64,000 bases of DNA from Haloarcula amylovorans. GTDB taxonomy: Archaea; Halobacteriota; Halobacteria; Halobacteriales; Haloarculaceae. The translations under genes were made by a program, and so were the position numbers. Where the stretch lies: the NCBI RefSeq assembly GCF_004681185.1, contig NZ_SRIF01000002.1, positions 186,001 to 250,000 on the forward strand. The letters run 5' to 3'. The notes below the pieces were generated by a model, which saw only the letters and a program-made list of their open reading frames with translations, had not been told where the DNA came from and searched no databases. How positions within the stretch are numbered: the stretch's first letter is position 1; the number at the start of each line of letters is the position of its first letter. This document shows, piece by piece, positions 32,075 through 43,100 of the stretch.

Positions 32075-34162
32075 CTACGTGGCGTCCCCGTCGTCGCTAT
32101 TCGCCAGCGCGTCGGCTCGTAGGACGACCGCCGTCTCGACGGTGACGGTCCCGTCCCTGGCGCTGATGTCTGACCCGGTGAGACGGTCGGTGCGTTCGAC
32201 GTCGGCGGGCTGGGCCACCTCGACTGCGCCCTCGCCGAAGTGCAACAGGACGTGGACGCGTTCGCCGCCTGCCTCGCGCGCGTATCCGGTTACGCGATCG
32301 TGCTCGGGTGCGACCGACAGCGAGACGACGTCTGCGTCGGACTGGAGGGCGCGCTCGGCGTGGCGAGTCTCGGCGAGCGCGCGATAGAACGCTCGTAACT
32401 CCCCGTCGGCACCGTCCCAGTTCATCCGCTCGCGCATCTCGGTAAGACCGGTCTCCTGTCCATAGTAGAGCATGGGCGCGCCGGGCAGCGTGAACGTCGC
32501 CGCTCCGGCAGCCCGCTGTGCCGCCCGACTCGCACCCGCGAGGTAGCGGTCGGTATCGTGATTCTCGATGTAGTTGAGCATCGTGACGTGGTCGGGATAG
32601 CCGGCGTCCCGTCGCTCCGCGACGATTTCCTGGAGCGCGTCCGCGGGCTCCTCGCCGGTACCAATCGCGCCCAGCGTCGAAAAGAGGTTCTCCGCGTATT
32701 GCATGCCGAACTCGTTCTCGGCGAAGTCGACGTGGTCGTCCTGCCACGGGACGGTCTCGCCGAGGAGGAGGAACTCCGGGTGGTCGGCTTTGATGCGGGC
32801 ACGGAACTCCTTCCAGAAGCTGTGGGGCATCCCCCACGCCACGTCACAGCGAAAGCCGTTGACGACGTTGGCCCACTCCTCGGCGACGGCGAACACCCAC
32901 GACCGAACCGCGGGATTGTCGAAGTTGAGCGCGGGGATGCCCCGCCAGCCGAAGTAATAGAGCGCGGTCCCGCCCTCCCAGCGGTACCAGTCCCGGAACG
33001 GCGCGTCTTCCCCGCGCATGGCCGACTGGAAGTAGCGATGCTCGCGGGCGGTATGATTTGCGACGAGGTCGAAGATGACCTTGATATCCCGTTCGTGACA
33101 CGCGTCGACGAACGACTCGAAGGCCTCGCGGGTGCCGAGGGCGTCAGCCGTTTCGAAGTAGTCGATGACGTCGTATCCGTGTGGCCCGCCCGGCTGGGTC
33201 TCGTCACGGTGGCTGTGAGCGTCTAGAATCGGCGTGAGCCACACCGCGTCGGCCCCCATCGAGTCGATGTACTCGACCTTCGATTCGAGGAACTGGAAGT
33301 CCACGTCCGCGCCGAACCGGCGGACGAAAATCTCGTAGACGACGGCGTCCTCGGCCCACGCGGGTGGTTCGCTCGGATGGCTGACCGTCCCGTCGGGAGC
33401 GACGTGGACCGTGTCGGCGACGCTCCGGCCTGTCTCACTGGTGGCGGCCGCGTGGACCCGGACGGTCTCCGACAGCGTCGAGAGTGGGAACCGCACTTCG
33501 TTTCCTTCGACGGATATACTGTCGTCGAGCGCCGCTTTGTCCCGGTCGTCGACGAGAAATTCGACCGCAAGGTCCGCAGCCGACTGCTCGCTCTCGGCGG
33601 GTGGGCGCGCGGCTGCACGTAGCACGACTTCGTCGTCGGTCGTCTCGCCGGAGAGGGTGAGCGTCGATCGCGATTCGCCACTGGTCGGGCGCGGAAACGC
33701 CCGAACCGTCAGCGGATGCGTCCCGTCGGGGGCAGAAAGTTCCAGCGTGTAGGTGCCCGGCACGTCGGGTTCAAACTCGACGGCCGCCCCGTCTTCGACA
33801 GACGCGTCGCTCTCGTTGGGCGCGTCGGTGACCGACCAGACGTACTCGCCGTCCCGTGTCGGGTTCCACGGCGCGAGGTTGCTCTCGACGCCGGTGAACT
33901 CGGGGGCACGAATCGTCTCGCCGACGCTCGTGAACACGGGCGGTCCCGGCGCGTGCGATCCGCGAACCGCTGACTGCGGAGCATCAGCGGGGGTGGGACC
34001 ATCCGTCATCGGCGTCCCAGTCGCGGTGTCCGTCTCCGCTGATTGGTCGCCGTCCGTGGCTGTTTCCGTCTCGCCGCCGTCGCCGGGACACCCCGCCAGC
34101 GCCGCGAGTGCCGAGGACGCGAGGAGGTGGCGTCTGGTGAGGGCCATGTCGTCGTCTGTCAT
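32075..34162 (-). CDS. secreted GH13 alpha-amylase-family glycosidase
   Basis: 695 residues. The N-terminus is a Tat lipoprotein signal (LTRRHLLASSALAALAGC). After a Thr/Asp-rich linker and beta-sandwich domains comes a GH13 barrel with VIFDLVANH, the nucleophile in FRCDVAWG, the acid/base in LLGETVPW, and the third Asp in YIENHDTDRY. It probably hydrolyses starch-like glucans outside the cell. The start could be the ATG at 34162 or five codons later. TATA-like CTTATTC lies about 30 bp upstream. Confidence 0.9.
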   Translation of the reverse strand: MTDDDMALTRRHLLASSALAALAGCPGDGGETETATDGDQSAETDTATGTPMTDGPTPADAPQSAVRGSHAPGPPVFTSVGETIRAPEFTGVESNLAPWNPTRDGEYVWSVTDAPNESDASVEDGAAVEFEPDVPGTYTLELSAPDGTHPLTVRAFPRPTSGESRSTLTLSGETTDDEVVLRAAARPPAESEQSAADLAVEFLVDDRDKAALDDSISVEGNEVRFPLSTLSETVRVHAAATSETGRSVADTVHVAPDGTVSHPSEPPAWAEDAVVYEIFVRRFGADVDFQFLESKVEYIDSMGADAVWLTPILDAHSHRDETQPGGPHGYDVIDYFETADALGTREAFESFVDACHERDIKVIFDLVANHTAREHRYFQSAMRGEDAPFRDWYRWEGGTALYYFGWRGIPALNFDNPAVRSWVFAVAEEWANVVNGFRCDVAWGMPHSFWKEFRARIKADHPEFLLLGETVPWQDDHVDFAENEFGMQYAENLFSTLGAIGTGEEPADALQEIVAERRDAGYPDHVTMLNYIENHDTDRYLAGASRAAQRAAGAATFTLPGAPMLYYGQETGLTEMRERMNWDGADGELRAFYRALAETRHAERALQSDADVVSLSVAPEHDRVTGYAREAGGERVHVLLHFGEGAVEVAQPADVERTDRLTGSDISARDGTVTVETAVVLRADALANSDDGDAT

Positions 34163-34309
34163 ACCAGCGTGTTGGGAGATGGGTTGAATAAGTTTTGAGG
34201 TTTTTCAACGCACGTTTCAAACGCCGAAACCGGCCGATACTGTCGCGGATTCCCGTCGGTACGTCCCGAGAAAACAAGCGTTATGCCCCCCCGGTAAGTT
34301 CGATTCGAT

Positions 34310-35896
34310 ATGAAGGTACTCGTCACGGACCCCATCGCCGACGCCGGCCTCGACCGGCTGCGTGAGGCGGGCCACGAAGTGGAGACAGCCTACGACGTCG
34401 AGGGCGATGCGCTCCTCGACGCGGTGTCGGACGCGAACGCGCTCATCGTTCGCTCGGGCACCGAAGTCACCGACGAAGTGCTCTCGGCCGCCCCCGAGTT
34501 GGTCATCGTCGGTCGGGCCGGCATCGGCGTCGACAACATCGACATCGACGCCGCCACCGACCACGGCGTCATCGTCGCTAACGCCCCCGAAGGCAACGTT
34601 CGGGCCGCTGCCGAACACTCCGTCGCGATGGCCTTTGCCACCGCTCGCTCTATCCCACAGGCTCACGACCGCATGAAGACCGGCGAGTGGGCGAAAGGCG
34701 AGTTCCTCGGCACCGAGGTCAACAACAAGACGCTGGGCGTCGTCGGCTTCGGCCGCGTCGGCCAGGAAGTCGCCAAGCGACTTGGCAACCTGGGGATGGA
34801 CATCGTCACGTTCGACCCCTACATCAGCGAGGACCGCGCGAACCAGTTTGGTGCGGAACTGGTCGACGAACTCGACGACTGTCTCGACGCCGCCGACTTC
34901 GTCACTATCCACACGCCGCTGACCCCCGAGACCGAGAACATGATCGGCGAGACGGAACTCGCCCAACTCGAAGGCGGCTACGTCGTCAACTGCGCCCGCG
35001 GCGGTATCATCGACGAGCCCGCCCTCGCCGAGGCCGTCGAGGACGGCGTCCTCAAGGGGGCGGCGCTCGACGTCTTCGGCGAGGAACCGCTCCCCGAGGA
35101 CAGCCCCCTACTGGACGTCGAGGACGTCATCCTCACGCCACACCTCGGCGCGTCGACGGAAGCGGCACAAGAGAACGTCGCCACCTCCACGGCCGACCAG
35201 GTCGTCGCTGCGTTCAACCACCAACCGGTGGCGAACGCGCTCAACGCGCCGTCGCTCGACCGCGCGACCTTCGAACGCGTCGAACCCTACCTCGAACTGG
35301 CCAGCACGGCTGGTCGCATCGCAGTCCAGTTGTTCGGTAGCCACATGAGCTCCGTCGAAGTGACCTACGCCGGTGACATCGCCGACGAGGACGTCGAGTA
35401 CGTCACGGCCAGCGCCCTCGAAGGTGTTTTCGCCCCGTCGGATATTCAGGTCAACGCCGTCAACGCTCCGCAGATCGCCAAACAGCGCGGCATCGACGTC
35501 ACGGAGTCGAAGACGAGTTCTGCGGAAGACTACCAGAGTCTCATCACCGTCACCGTCTCCGACGGCGACGAGTCGGTGTCGGTCTGTGGGACCCAGTTCG
35601 GCGGCGAGGAGTCCCGCATCGTCCGCATCGACGACCATCGCATCGAGGCGGTGCCCCACGGTCACATGCTCGTCGTCCGCAACAAGGACGAGCCCGGCAC
35701 CATCGGCTTTATCGGGACGGTCCTGGGCGACTCCGAGATAAACATCGCCGGGATGTTCAACGGCCGCGAGACCATCGGCGGGGAGGCCCTCTCGGTGTAC
35801 AACCTCGACTCCCAACCGAGCGAGGAAATCATCGAGCAACTGCACGAAGACGACCGCATCATCGAGACGACCTACGTCGCACTCGGCGACGAGTAG
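34310..35896 (+). CDS. serA: D-3-phosphoglycerate dehydrogenase
   Basis: 528 residues, the long type: catalytic and NAD-binding domains (GFGRVGQEVAKRLGNLGMDI, about residues 147-166), catalytic Arg/Glu/His in NCARGGIIDE and LTPHLGASTEAAQ, then the intervening domain and a C-terminal ACT domain (IGFIGTVLGDSEINIAGMFN) that usually binds serine for feedback control. First step of serine synthesis from glycolysis; SerB is at 10562. A G-rich, AT-interrupted 147-bp gap separates it from the divergent amylase. Confidence 0.95.
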   Translation: MKVLVTDPIADAGLDRLREAGHEVETAYDVEGDALLDAVSDANALIVRSGTEVTDEVLSAAPELVIVGRAGIGVDNIDIDAATDHGVIVANAPEGNVRAAAEHSVAMAFATARSIPQAHDRMKTGEWAKGEFLGTEVNNKTLGVVGFGRVGQEVAKRLGNLGMDIVTFDPYISEDRANQFGAELVDELDDCLDAADFVTIHTPLTPETENMIGETELAQLEGGYVVNCARGGIIDEPALAEAVEDGVLKGAALDVFGEEPLPEDSPLLDVEDVILTPHLGASTEAAQENVATSTADQVVAAFNHQPVANALNAPSLDRATFERVEPYLELASTAGRIAVQLFGSHMSSVEVTYAGDIADEDVEYVTASALEGVFAPSDIQVNAVNAPQIAKQRGIDVTESKTSSAEDYQSLITVTVSDGDESVSVCGTQFGGEESRIVRIDDHRIEAVPHGHMLVVRNKDEPGTIGFIGTVLGDSEINIAGMFNGRETIGGEALSVYNLDSQPSEEIIEQLHEDDRIIETTYVALGDE

Positions 35897-35985
35897 GCGG
35901 CGAGCGCACGCGGTTTTTCTCGCTGATTCTCCGAGGGGAACGGTTATCTGCCGGGGTGGTCACTGTCTGGTAACGAGATGGTGGC

Positions 35986-37827
35986 ATGGGAGTGGACGAC
36001 AAACAGGTGGTTCGGACGCTGTTCGCGGACGGGAGTGGACGATTCGACGCCTTAGTTGACCCACTCACCGAACGCGGATTCGAGATAGACCACGTAGCTG
36101 ACCCGGAATCGCTCGCCGATACTGACACCGACGGGTACGACCTCGTGGTCGTGGTCCACGACGAGACGACGACGCCGAAACGCGACGGCGTCGCCGGCGT
36201 CGAGACGGCACTCGCGGCCGTCGACTGCCCGGTCGTGCTCTACGCGATCGGCTTTCCAGGGGCTGCGGTCGCCGCTGATGCCATCGAAGCAGGAGCTGCC
36301 GACGCGGTGTACGTTCCGCCGGAACGCGACGAACTATTGGCCTATCGACTGCGCTGTGCGGCGACCAGTGAGAACGGATTCGATTCGCCAGAGCAGTTGC
36401 TCGCAGACTTCTTCGATTACTTTCCCGAGGGGGTCTACGTCAAAGATGACCACGGCCGCTTCGCCGTCAACAGTTGCCCGGCGGCACGGTCACAGGAGTA
36501 CGACCGCGACCAGCTAGTCGGGCTCACGGACTACGAACTGCTCCCTCCGGACCTCGCCGACGCGCTCTACGAGCAAGAGCGCCGCATCCGCGAACAGGAG
36601 GAGCCACATGTCGACGTCGTCGAACACTACGTCGAGGACGGACAGGACCACTGGGTGACGTCGACGAAGGTCCCGAGATACGACGCCGAGGGGAACGTGA
36701 CCGGTATCGTCGGCGGCACGCGCGACGTGACGCGCTCGCGCCATCGGGAACGCCTCTTGGCGACGCTCCACGAGGGAAGCCGAGACCTGATGCGAGCCGA
36801 AACGCGGACGGATGTCTGTCGGGTGGCGACGGCGCTCACCGACGACATCACGGCGCTGCCGGCGGTGGAGGTCGCGCTCTACGACGGACAGACGCTCTGT
36901 CCGGTGGAGCCGACGGACGACGGTGAATCGACGTTCCGTCGCTACGAACGGTGGTTCTGGCGAGCCTTCGAGACGGGCCACTCACAGTACGTCACGACGG
37001 AACCGGACGGCCGGACGGTTCGAACCGACGCGGCCGACCCGGCGGCCATCGACGCCGTCGTCTTACCGCTCGGCGGACACGGCGCGCTGGGACTGTGGCC
37101 GGCCGACCCGCTCGACGAGTTCACGCTGGAGTTGGCAAACGTCCTGGGCGCGACCGTCGAGGCGTCGCTGGACCGTGCGGGGCGGGAACAGGAACTCAGA
37201 AACCGTGAGTCGGAACTGGAGCGACAGAACCAGCGCTTAGAGGAGTTCGCGACGATGGTCAGTCACGACCTGCGTAACCCGCTGCAGATAGCGTTCGGCG
37301 CGGCCGAGATGCTCGATGGAGCGGACGAACACGTAGAGCGTCTCTCTGCCGCGCTCTCCCAGATGAACCGCCTCGTCGACGAACTGCTGACGATCGCGCG
37401 CGAGGGCGAGATCGTCGGGGAGCGAACACCAGTCGATGTCGCTACACTGGCCGAAACCGCGTGGAACGCCCTCGACACCGGCGAGGCCACGCTGGAACTC
37501 ATCGACTCCGGGACCGTCCTCGTCGACCGTGACCGTCTCCGGGAACTGTTCGAGAACCTCTTCTGGGTATTGCTTCGTGAGGTCGACGACCGGACCATCC
37601 GCGTCGGTCGCGTCGGCGACGATGGGCTCTACATCGAGCAGGCCGACGGTGACCGTCCGAACGCAGCCGACCAGTCGGCGACACGGCCGCTCGATACCGA
37701 CGACTGGACCCAGTATGGCCGCTATATCGTCTCGACCATCGCGGAGGCCTACGGGTGGACCGTGACGAGTGCCGACGTCGACGGCCGGGACACTCGCTTT
37801 GAGATAACGGGAGTGACGCTTCAGTGA
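35986..37827 (+). CDS. PAS-domain histidine kinase paralogue with degenerate ATPase domain
   Basis: 613 residues. An N-terminal receiver-like/alpha-beta region (1-130), a PAS domain (about 140-250, FFDYFPEGVYVKDDHGRFAV), a GAF-like domain (255-395), a coiled coil, and a HisKA box with His427 (MVSHDLRNPLQ). The ATP-binding part is damaged: the N-box reads ENLFWVLLREVDD without the second Asn and His, and G1/G2 glycine boxes are missing (IEQADGD, QYGRYIV). It can probably be phosphorylated or sense but not bind ATP normally. It overlaps the intact paralogue by GTGA. Confidence 0.88.
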   Translation: MGVDDKQVVRTLFADGSGRFDALVDPLTERGFEIDHVADPESLADTDTDGYDLVVVVHDETTTPKRDGVAGVETALAAVDCPVVLYAIGFPGAAVAADAIEAGAADAVYVPPERDELLAYRLRCAATSENGFDSPEQLLADFFDYFPEGVYVKDDHGRFAVNSCPAARSQEYDRDQLVGLTDYELLPPDLADALYEQERRIREQEEPHVDVVEHYVEDGQDHWVTSTKVPRYDAEGNVTGIVGGTRDVTRSRHRERLLATLHEGSRDLMRAETRTDVCRVATALTDDITALPAVEVALYDGQTLCPVEPTDDGESTFRRYERWFWRAFETGHSQYVTTEPDGRTVRTDAADPAAIDAVVLPLGGHGALGLWPADPLDEFTLELANVLGATVEASLDRAGREQELRNRESELERQNQRLEEFATMVSHDLRNPLQIAFGAAEMLDGADEHVERLSAALSQMNRLVDELLTIAREGEIVGERTPVDVATLAETAWNALDTGEATLELIDSGTVLVDRDRLRELFENLFWVLLREVDDRTIRVGRVGDDGLYIEQADGDRPNAADQSATRPLDTDDWTQYGRYIVSTIAEAYGWTVTSADVDGRDTRFEITGVTLQ

Positions 37828-39806
37828 CCGCCGATAGCGACGACCGAACGACGATGTCCGCCACCGCGCCGGTCGCCGTCTCCTGTGTCGACCCCGACGG
37901 GCGACTGGCCCCGGTAATCACCGCGCTCCGAGCGACCGACGACATCGCCGTCACGGTTGCCGAGGACATAGATGCCGTCGAAGGCAGCACTGACTGCTGT
38001 GTGTTGTTGCACGCGCCCGAAACCGAGGCGCACGACGCCGTCGACGGGCTGGCACAACTCGATGAGCTTGACGAGCTCCATCCCGACGTTCCGGTTGCCG
38101 TCTACGGTATCGACATAGAATCGGCGATGATGACGACCCGGGAGTTCACGCATCGAGTCGTCGACTGCGGCGGCGACGCCGCGATGACGATGACCGGGGA
38201 GCGAACGGAACTCATCGTGCGGCGAATCAAGCAAGTCGCCGGCTTCGAAGAACACTTTCAGCCGGACGCGGCGCTGTTAGACTCGCTCTTAGAGTCGTTT
38301 CCCCACCAACTGTTCGTCAAGGACGACGTGGGACGGTTCGTCGACACCAGCGCCGTCACGGCAGGGGAGTACGAGTTCGACCGCGAGGAACTGACCGGTC
38401 TGACTGACTACGAACTCATGCCGATGAGCCTCGCTGACGACCTCTACGAGGAGGAACAGCGCATTATGGCGACCGAAGAGCCGATGCTCAACAAGGTCGA
38501 ACACTACGTCGACACTGAGGGCCGCAGCAAGTGGGTCAACACGACGAAAGCTCCGCGCTACGATCAGACCGGGGCGGTGACCGGCATCGTCGGCGGCACG
38601 CGCGACATCACCGAAGAGAAGCGACAGGAACACGTCGTCCGGGCGGTCCACGAGGCCAGCCGAGATCTCGTCCGGGCGGGCGACCGGACCGAGATCAGCG
38701 ATGTGACCGCCTCCATCGCAGAGGACATCCCGGCGCTCCCGCGCGTCCAGGTCGTCCTCGCCGATAGCGCCGGTGGGCCGCTCCAACCGGCCGAATCCAG
38801 CGAGGAGACGACCATCTACGACCAGTACGCCGAGTGGTACGAACGCGCGTACGAACGGCGGGAGTCGCTGTTCGTCTGCGCGGACGGCACCGAGGTGGTC
38901 ACTGACTGGGACACAATCGAACGGCCGGCGGCGGCGCTCATTCCGCTCGGTACCCACGGCGTCTTCGGCGTCACGACCGGCGAGAAGACGATAGACGAGT
39001 TCACGTACGACCTCTCGAACATCTTCGCCGCGAACGTTGAGGCGGCGCTCGACCGTGCCGAACGCGAACGCGAACTCGAACTCCAGAACGAGCGCCTAGA
39101 GGAGTTCGCGAGTATCGTCAGTCACGACCTTCGTAACCCGCTCAGCGTCGCCAGTTCCTCCGTCGACCTCGCGAAGGACGATCCGAAGCCGGCGCATCTG
39201 GAGAAAGTCGACCGCGCCCTCGACAGGATGGAACAGCTGACCGAGGAACTGCTCACGCTCGCGAAGAAAGGGCAGACAGTCGGCGAAACCGAGCGTCTCC
39301 AGTTACGAGATGCCGTCATCGATACCCACGGTAGCATCTCCGACCAGCGCGCGGATGTGGTCACCGAGGAACTGGGGGCCATCGAAGCCGACCGCTCCCG
39401 ACTGGTGGAGCTGCTGGAGAACCTGTTTCGCAACAGTGTGGAACACGGTTCCACAGGCTCTCGTTCACAGGCTCACGAGAACAGTGTCGAACACGGTTCG
39501 ACAAGCAGTCGGACGGGATCCGACGACAGTGTGGAACAGGGATCGGCCGACGAGACCGACACGGTGACGATTACCGTCGGGATGCTCGCCGACGGCTTCT
39601 ACGTCGAAGACGACGGCGCCGGGATCCCGGCAAACGAGCGCGAGGCGGTGTTCGAGATGGGATACACCGACAGCGAGGACGGAACGGGCTACGGGCTCTA
39701 CATCGTCTCAACCATCGCAGAGGCCCACGGGTGGTCTGTTCGTGTCACGGAGAGCGGGTCGGGCGGCGCACGCTTCGAGTTCACCGACGTCGTCGTCGTC
39801 CGGTGA
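37824..39806 (+). CDS. PAS/GAF sensor histidine kinase with repeated N-box insert
   Basis: 660 residues from a GTG at 37824 that overlaps the previous stop and has a GGGAGTGA ribosome-binding site; an ATG ten codons later is possible. PAS (FPHQLFVKDDVGRFVDT), GAF-like region, His434 in IVSHDLRNPLS, N-box ENLFRNSVEHG, G1 DDGAGIP and G2 GTGYGLYIV are intact. Between N-box and G1 there is an insert repeating NSVEHGST-type units three times. Probably a membrane-free cytoplasmic sensor; its regulator is not nearby. Confidence 0.92.
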   Translation: MTADSDDRTTMSATAPVAVSCVDPDGRLAPVITALRATDDIAVTVAEDIDAVEGSTDCCVLLHAPETEAHDAVDGLAQLDELDELHPDVPVAVYGIDIESAMMTTREFTHRVVDCGGDAAMTMTGERTELIVRRIKQVAGFEEHFQPDAALLDSLLESFPHQLFVKDDVGRFVDTSAVTAGEYEFDREELTGLTDYELMPMSLADDLYEEEQRIMATEEPMLNKVEHYVDTEGRSKWVNTTKAPRYDQTGAVTGIVGGTRDITEEKRQEHVVRAVHEASRDLVRAGDRTEISDVTASIAEDIPALPRVQVVLADSAGGPLQPAESSEETTIYDQYAEWYERAYERRESLFVCADGTEVVTDWDTIERPAAALIPLGTHGVFGVTTGEKTIDEFTYDLSNIFAANVEAALDRAERERELELQNERLEEFASIVSHDLRNPLSVASSSVDLAKDDPKPAHLEKVDRALDRMEQLTEELLTLAKKGQTVGETERLQLRDAVIDTHGSISDQRADVVTEELGAIEADRSRLVELLENLFRNSVEHGSTGSRSQAHENSVEHGSTSSRTGSDDSVEQGSADETDTVTITVGMLADGFYVEDDGAGIPANEREAVFEMGYTDSEDGTGYGLYIVSTIAEAHGWSVRVTESGSGGARFEFTDVVVVR

Positions 39807-40022
39807 TCAGCGCTCGGCCAGCAGTCGCTCGTACCGATCGATGATCTCCTGCCGACGCTGCCGCTCGCACTCTAACTCCATCTCTAAGGCCGTGATCTGA
39901 TAGCGCAGGAGCAGCAGGTGATACTGCGAGGGCGTGTTCGCTGTCCGATGCGGAGTGACGAGGTCGCGCTCGATCGCTGGCGTCGGTGGGGGCGATGCCA
40001 CTCCGGTGGGTCGCGTGGGCAT
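39807..40022 (-). CDS. small coiled-coil protein
   Basis: 71 residues from ATG 40022. A Pro/Thr-rich start is followed by a long amphipathic helix (LLLLRYQITALEMELECERQRRQEIIDRYERLLAER) likely to form a coiled coil. It begins 85 bp downstream of the PolD2 stop on the same strand and its stop abuts the kinase stop with no gap. Function unknown. A longer start at 40058 is possible but adds a glycine-rich tail without support. Confidence 0.65.
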   Translation of the reverse strand: MPTRPTGVASPPPTPAIERDLVTPHRTANTPSQYHLLLLRYQITALEMELECERQRRQEIIDRYERLLAER

Positions 40023-40107
40023 GTGTGGTAATTGTCCCCTACCGGCAAAAGCACCCATCGGACGGCCGTCACACGTCCGTCTTGCGTCCTGAGTGCTCAG
40101 CCGACCC

Positions 40108-43100
40108 CTACATGAAGTCCGCGATGCCGGACTGTTTGTTGTGGTCGTTCTCGAAGACGGATTCGATAGACCGCTCTAAGATTTTCAGGCGCTGTTTCGT
40201 GTAGTCCCGGGCACCGAACTCGTCGGCGACGCGGATGGCCGTGTCGATGTACTTGTTGACCGACCCCTCGTGGACGGTGAGGTTCACGCGGCCGCCACAC
40301 TCCCGGCAGTCGCCCGTGAGCGGCATTCGGCGATAGGACTCCCCGCAGTCCAGACAGCGGACCTCTTGCCGGGAGAACGCCCGGAGGTTGCCGATGAGGT
40401 CCGGCAGGAAGTGGTACTCGATGATGCGCTCTGCTACGTCGGATTCGACCACGGCCCGTAGTTTCCGCGAGATGGAGAGCTGGGCGTCCATCTTGTCTTC
40501 CATCGATCCGAGGGTCTTGTACGCCGAGAGGTCCGGCCCCGCGGCGATGTTCGTCGTGTCGTGGGTGTGCCGGAAGTCGGTGTACTCGCGGTCGGTCCCC
40601 AGCGTCTCCTCGGCGATCTTCATGATGTCTTCGACCTCGGCAGGGTCGGTGAGTTCGCGAGTGGCCTCGTAGAACTCCCGCGGATAGGCGTCCATGATGT
40701 CCATGTTGTGTGCCTCGTCGTCGATTTCGCTCGGGTCGATACGCGAAGACATCACCAGCGGCGCGTCCATCTGACCACCGCGCTTGTCGGGGAGGTAGGA
40801 CTTGCTGAAGTTGAGCAGGCCGTCCATCAGAAGCATCACGCAATCTTCGTCGCCATCACAATTCCGCCGTTTCGCCGCGTGAAAGTACGGATGAGCATAA
40901 CCCACGGCAGCTGACGTAAATCCGACAACTCTGCCAACTGTCGCGGCGCTGGTGTGCGGGGCCATCCCGAAGACGAGTTCGCCGACCAGTTCCTCGCGCT
41001 CTTCGAACTCGTAGTACGGGCCGAGGCCGTAGTACTGCTCCAGGAGGTCGTCGACGAAGTCAGCAGTTTTGAGCATGTGTTCGGCCGCGCCGTCCGAGAG
41101 GACGATATCCTGGACCTTCAGTTCGACCAGTTGGTCGGCGCGGGTGAGCGGGTCGCCGTGGATGTCCGTCTCGTAGCCCAGATGTCGGAGGCGGTCGGGT
41201 TCCACGTCGAGTTCGGCGGGCCGAACGGCCGTCACCGGGAGGTCGGTCATGTCGTAGCGGACGGTGCCGTCCTTGAACGCCGAGACGCCGTGTTTTGCCC
41301 GCAGGACGCCCTTCTCCATCGGTTCGGGCAGTTTCTCTGCGGAGGTGAGCCCCTTGACCGCTTTCAGTTTGTCGAAGGCCGTCTCGCGCTCACCGACGTT
41401 TTCGAGGGCGTCCCGGTAGATGGCCTGCAGGTCCAATACCTCGTACTTGGTCGGGGAGGCGAGCGTCTCACAGCGGCCGCACTCGGCGCGGCCGGACTCG
41501 TCGGGGTCGACTTCCATCTCGCAGTCGGGACAGACGTACACTGTCTCGGCAATCTCGTCACACTCCGGACAGCGGGCCTCGTGGGTCTCGGTACCGCAGG
41601 CCGGACAGCGCCGGCGGGCCACCTCCACCTCGACGCGGCCCGGCGTCTCGCTCATCGAGTCGGCGTGTTTGGTCGCGTCGGCGACGCTGCGCTGGGAGCC
41701 GCCGGCCTCGCCGATGGGAAAGAGGGTGTGGACCGCGGGCGAGAGGTCCCGCCGCTCTGATTTCTCCGGGCGGCCCATCCGATTGCCGATACGGGTCGGT
41801 GCCCGCTCCCGTACTTCGAAGGGCGAGATCTCGTTGACGGCGAGGACGGCGTTCAGGCCGTTGCCGTCGTTCTCCTCGGGCGAGTAGCCGATGGCGTCAG
41901 TCGCCTCCCCTTCGCCGTAGGTCTTCGCACGCTCGGAGATGTCCGAAAGCGACCACTCGCGTTCAAGCGACCGCGAGAAGCCGAGCGTGCGAACCAGCGG
42001 GAGCCAATCAGAGACGACGAGGCGGTCGTCGTCCTGTGTGTGTTCGACCAGCAGGTGTTCGAGCGCCGTCTGGACGGGGTCGCTCCGCGGGAGGACGAGG
42101 TCGCCGGTAGCCGCTCGCGGGTCGCCGCCGCTGGCGGCTCCCCGCTTCCCGTCCCGAGACGCGCCCTTCGGCCGCGTCTCGCGTGCCCCATCCGTCGCGG
42201 TGATTTCCGCGTCGTCCACGGCGTCGGCCAGCGCCCCCAGCTGCTCGACGCTCACGTCGTGCCAGAGGTAGGTGTACTTCGGATGGAGTGGCGCGTCGTA
42301 CTCGGTTGCCCATTCGAGAGCTTCGTCGGCGCTAGGGTCGGCCAAGTCGACGTGCGGAGAGTCCCGCATCGCGGCGACGTCCGCGCCGGCGGCCCCGAAG
42401 TCCTGCTCCCACCACTCGACGGTGTAGGAGGCCGGCGCGAGCGGGTGGTTGTTCTCGACGAACTCACCGAAGTTGACCAGATATTCGCCCAAATCGAGAA
42501 TCTTCTCGACGCCGTTTCGCACTTCGAGGGCCTCCTCGGCGTCGTCGATTCGGCGCACGTCGCCGTTGGCCAACCGGACGGTCGGCCCCTCGATGGTGTC
42601 GACGGGGACGACCCCGGCGGCTTTCCCGGGCCGTTCAGTCTTTATCTGGGTCCCGGTAGCGAGGAAGTCGTCGACCAGGTGCATCGTCGCCGGGTGGACA
42701 CCGGCGGTGGCGAAGCCGTGGTTGCGTGCCCGGCCGTAGCGCAGGCGGAACCCGCCAGATTTCGAGGGATGCGAGAACACCGGTCGACCAGCGATGAGGT
42801 CCCGGAGGTACTTCTTGGCGGGGTCGACGCGGGGCGGGCCGACCTGCTCCTCGCTCTCGGCTTCTTCGTCGCCGTCGTCGCTCTCACCGTCCGTATCGCT
42901 CGCGTCGTCGCCGCTCGCGTTTTCCGAGGTATCCCCTTGCTCGGCCTCGCCCTCCCCGATAGTACCGTCGATGAGGTCCTGCAGCCACGGCCAGTCGACC
43001 TCGTCCAGATTGCGGGTGTAGCGCTGAATCTTCGGCGCTTTCAGGGCAATCCCCTCGGCGAGGACGAGACACATCCCGCCACGCGCGGAGTTCGAGTCCA

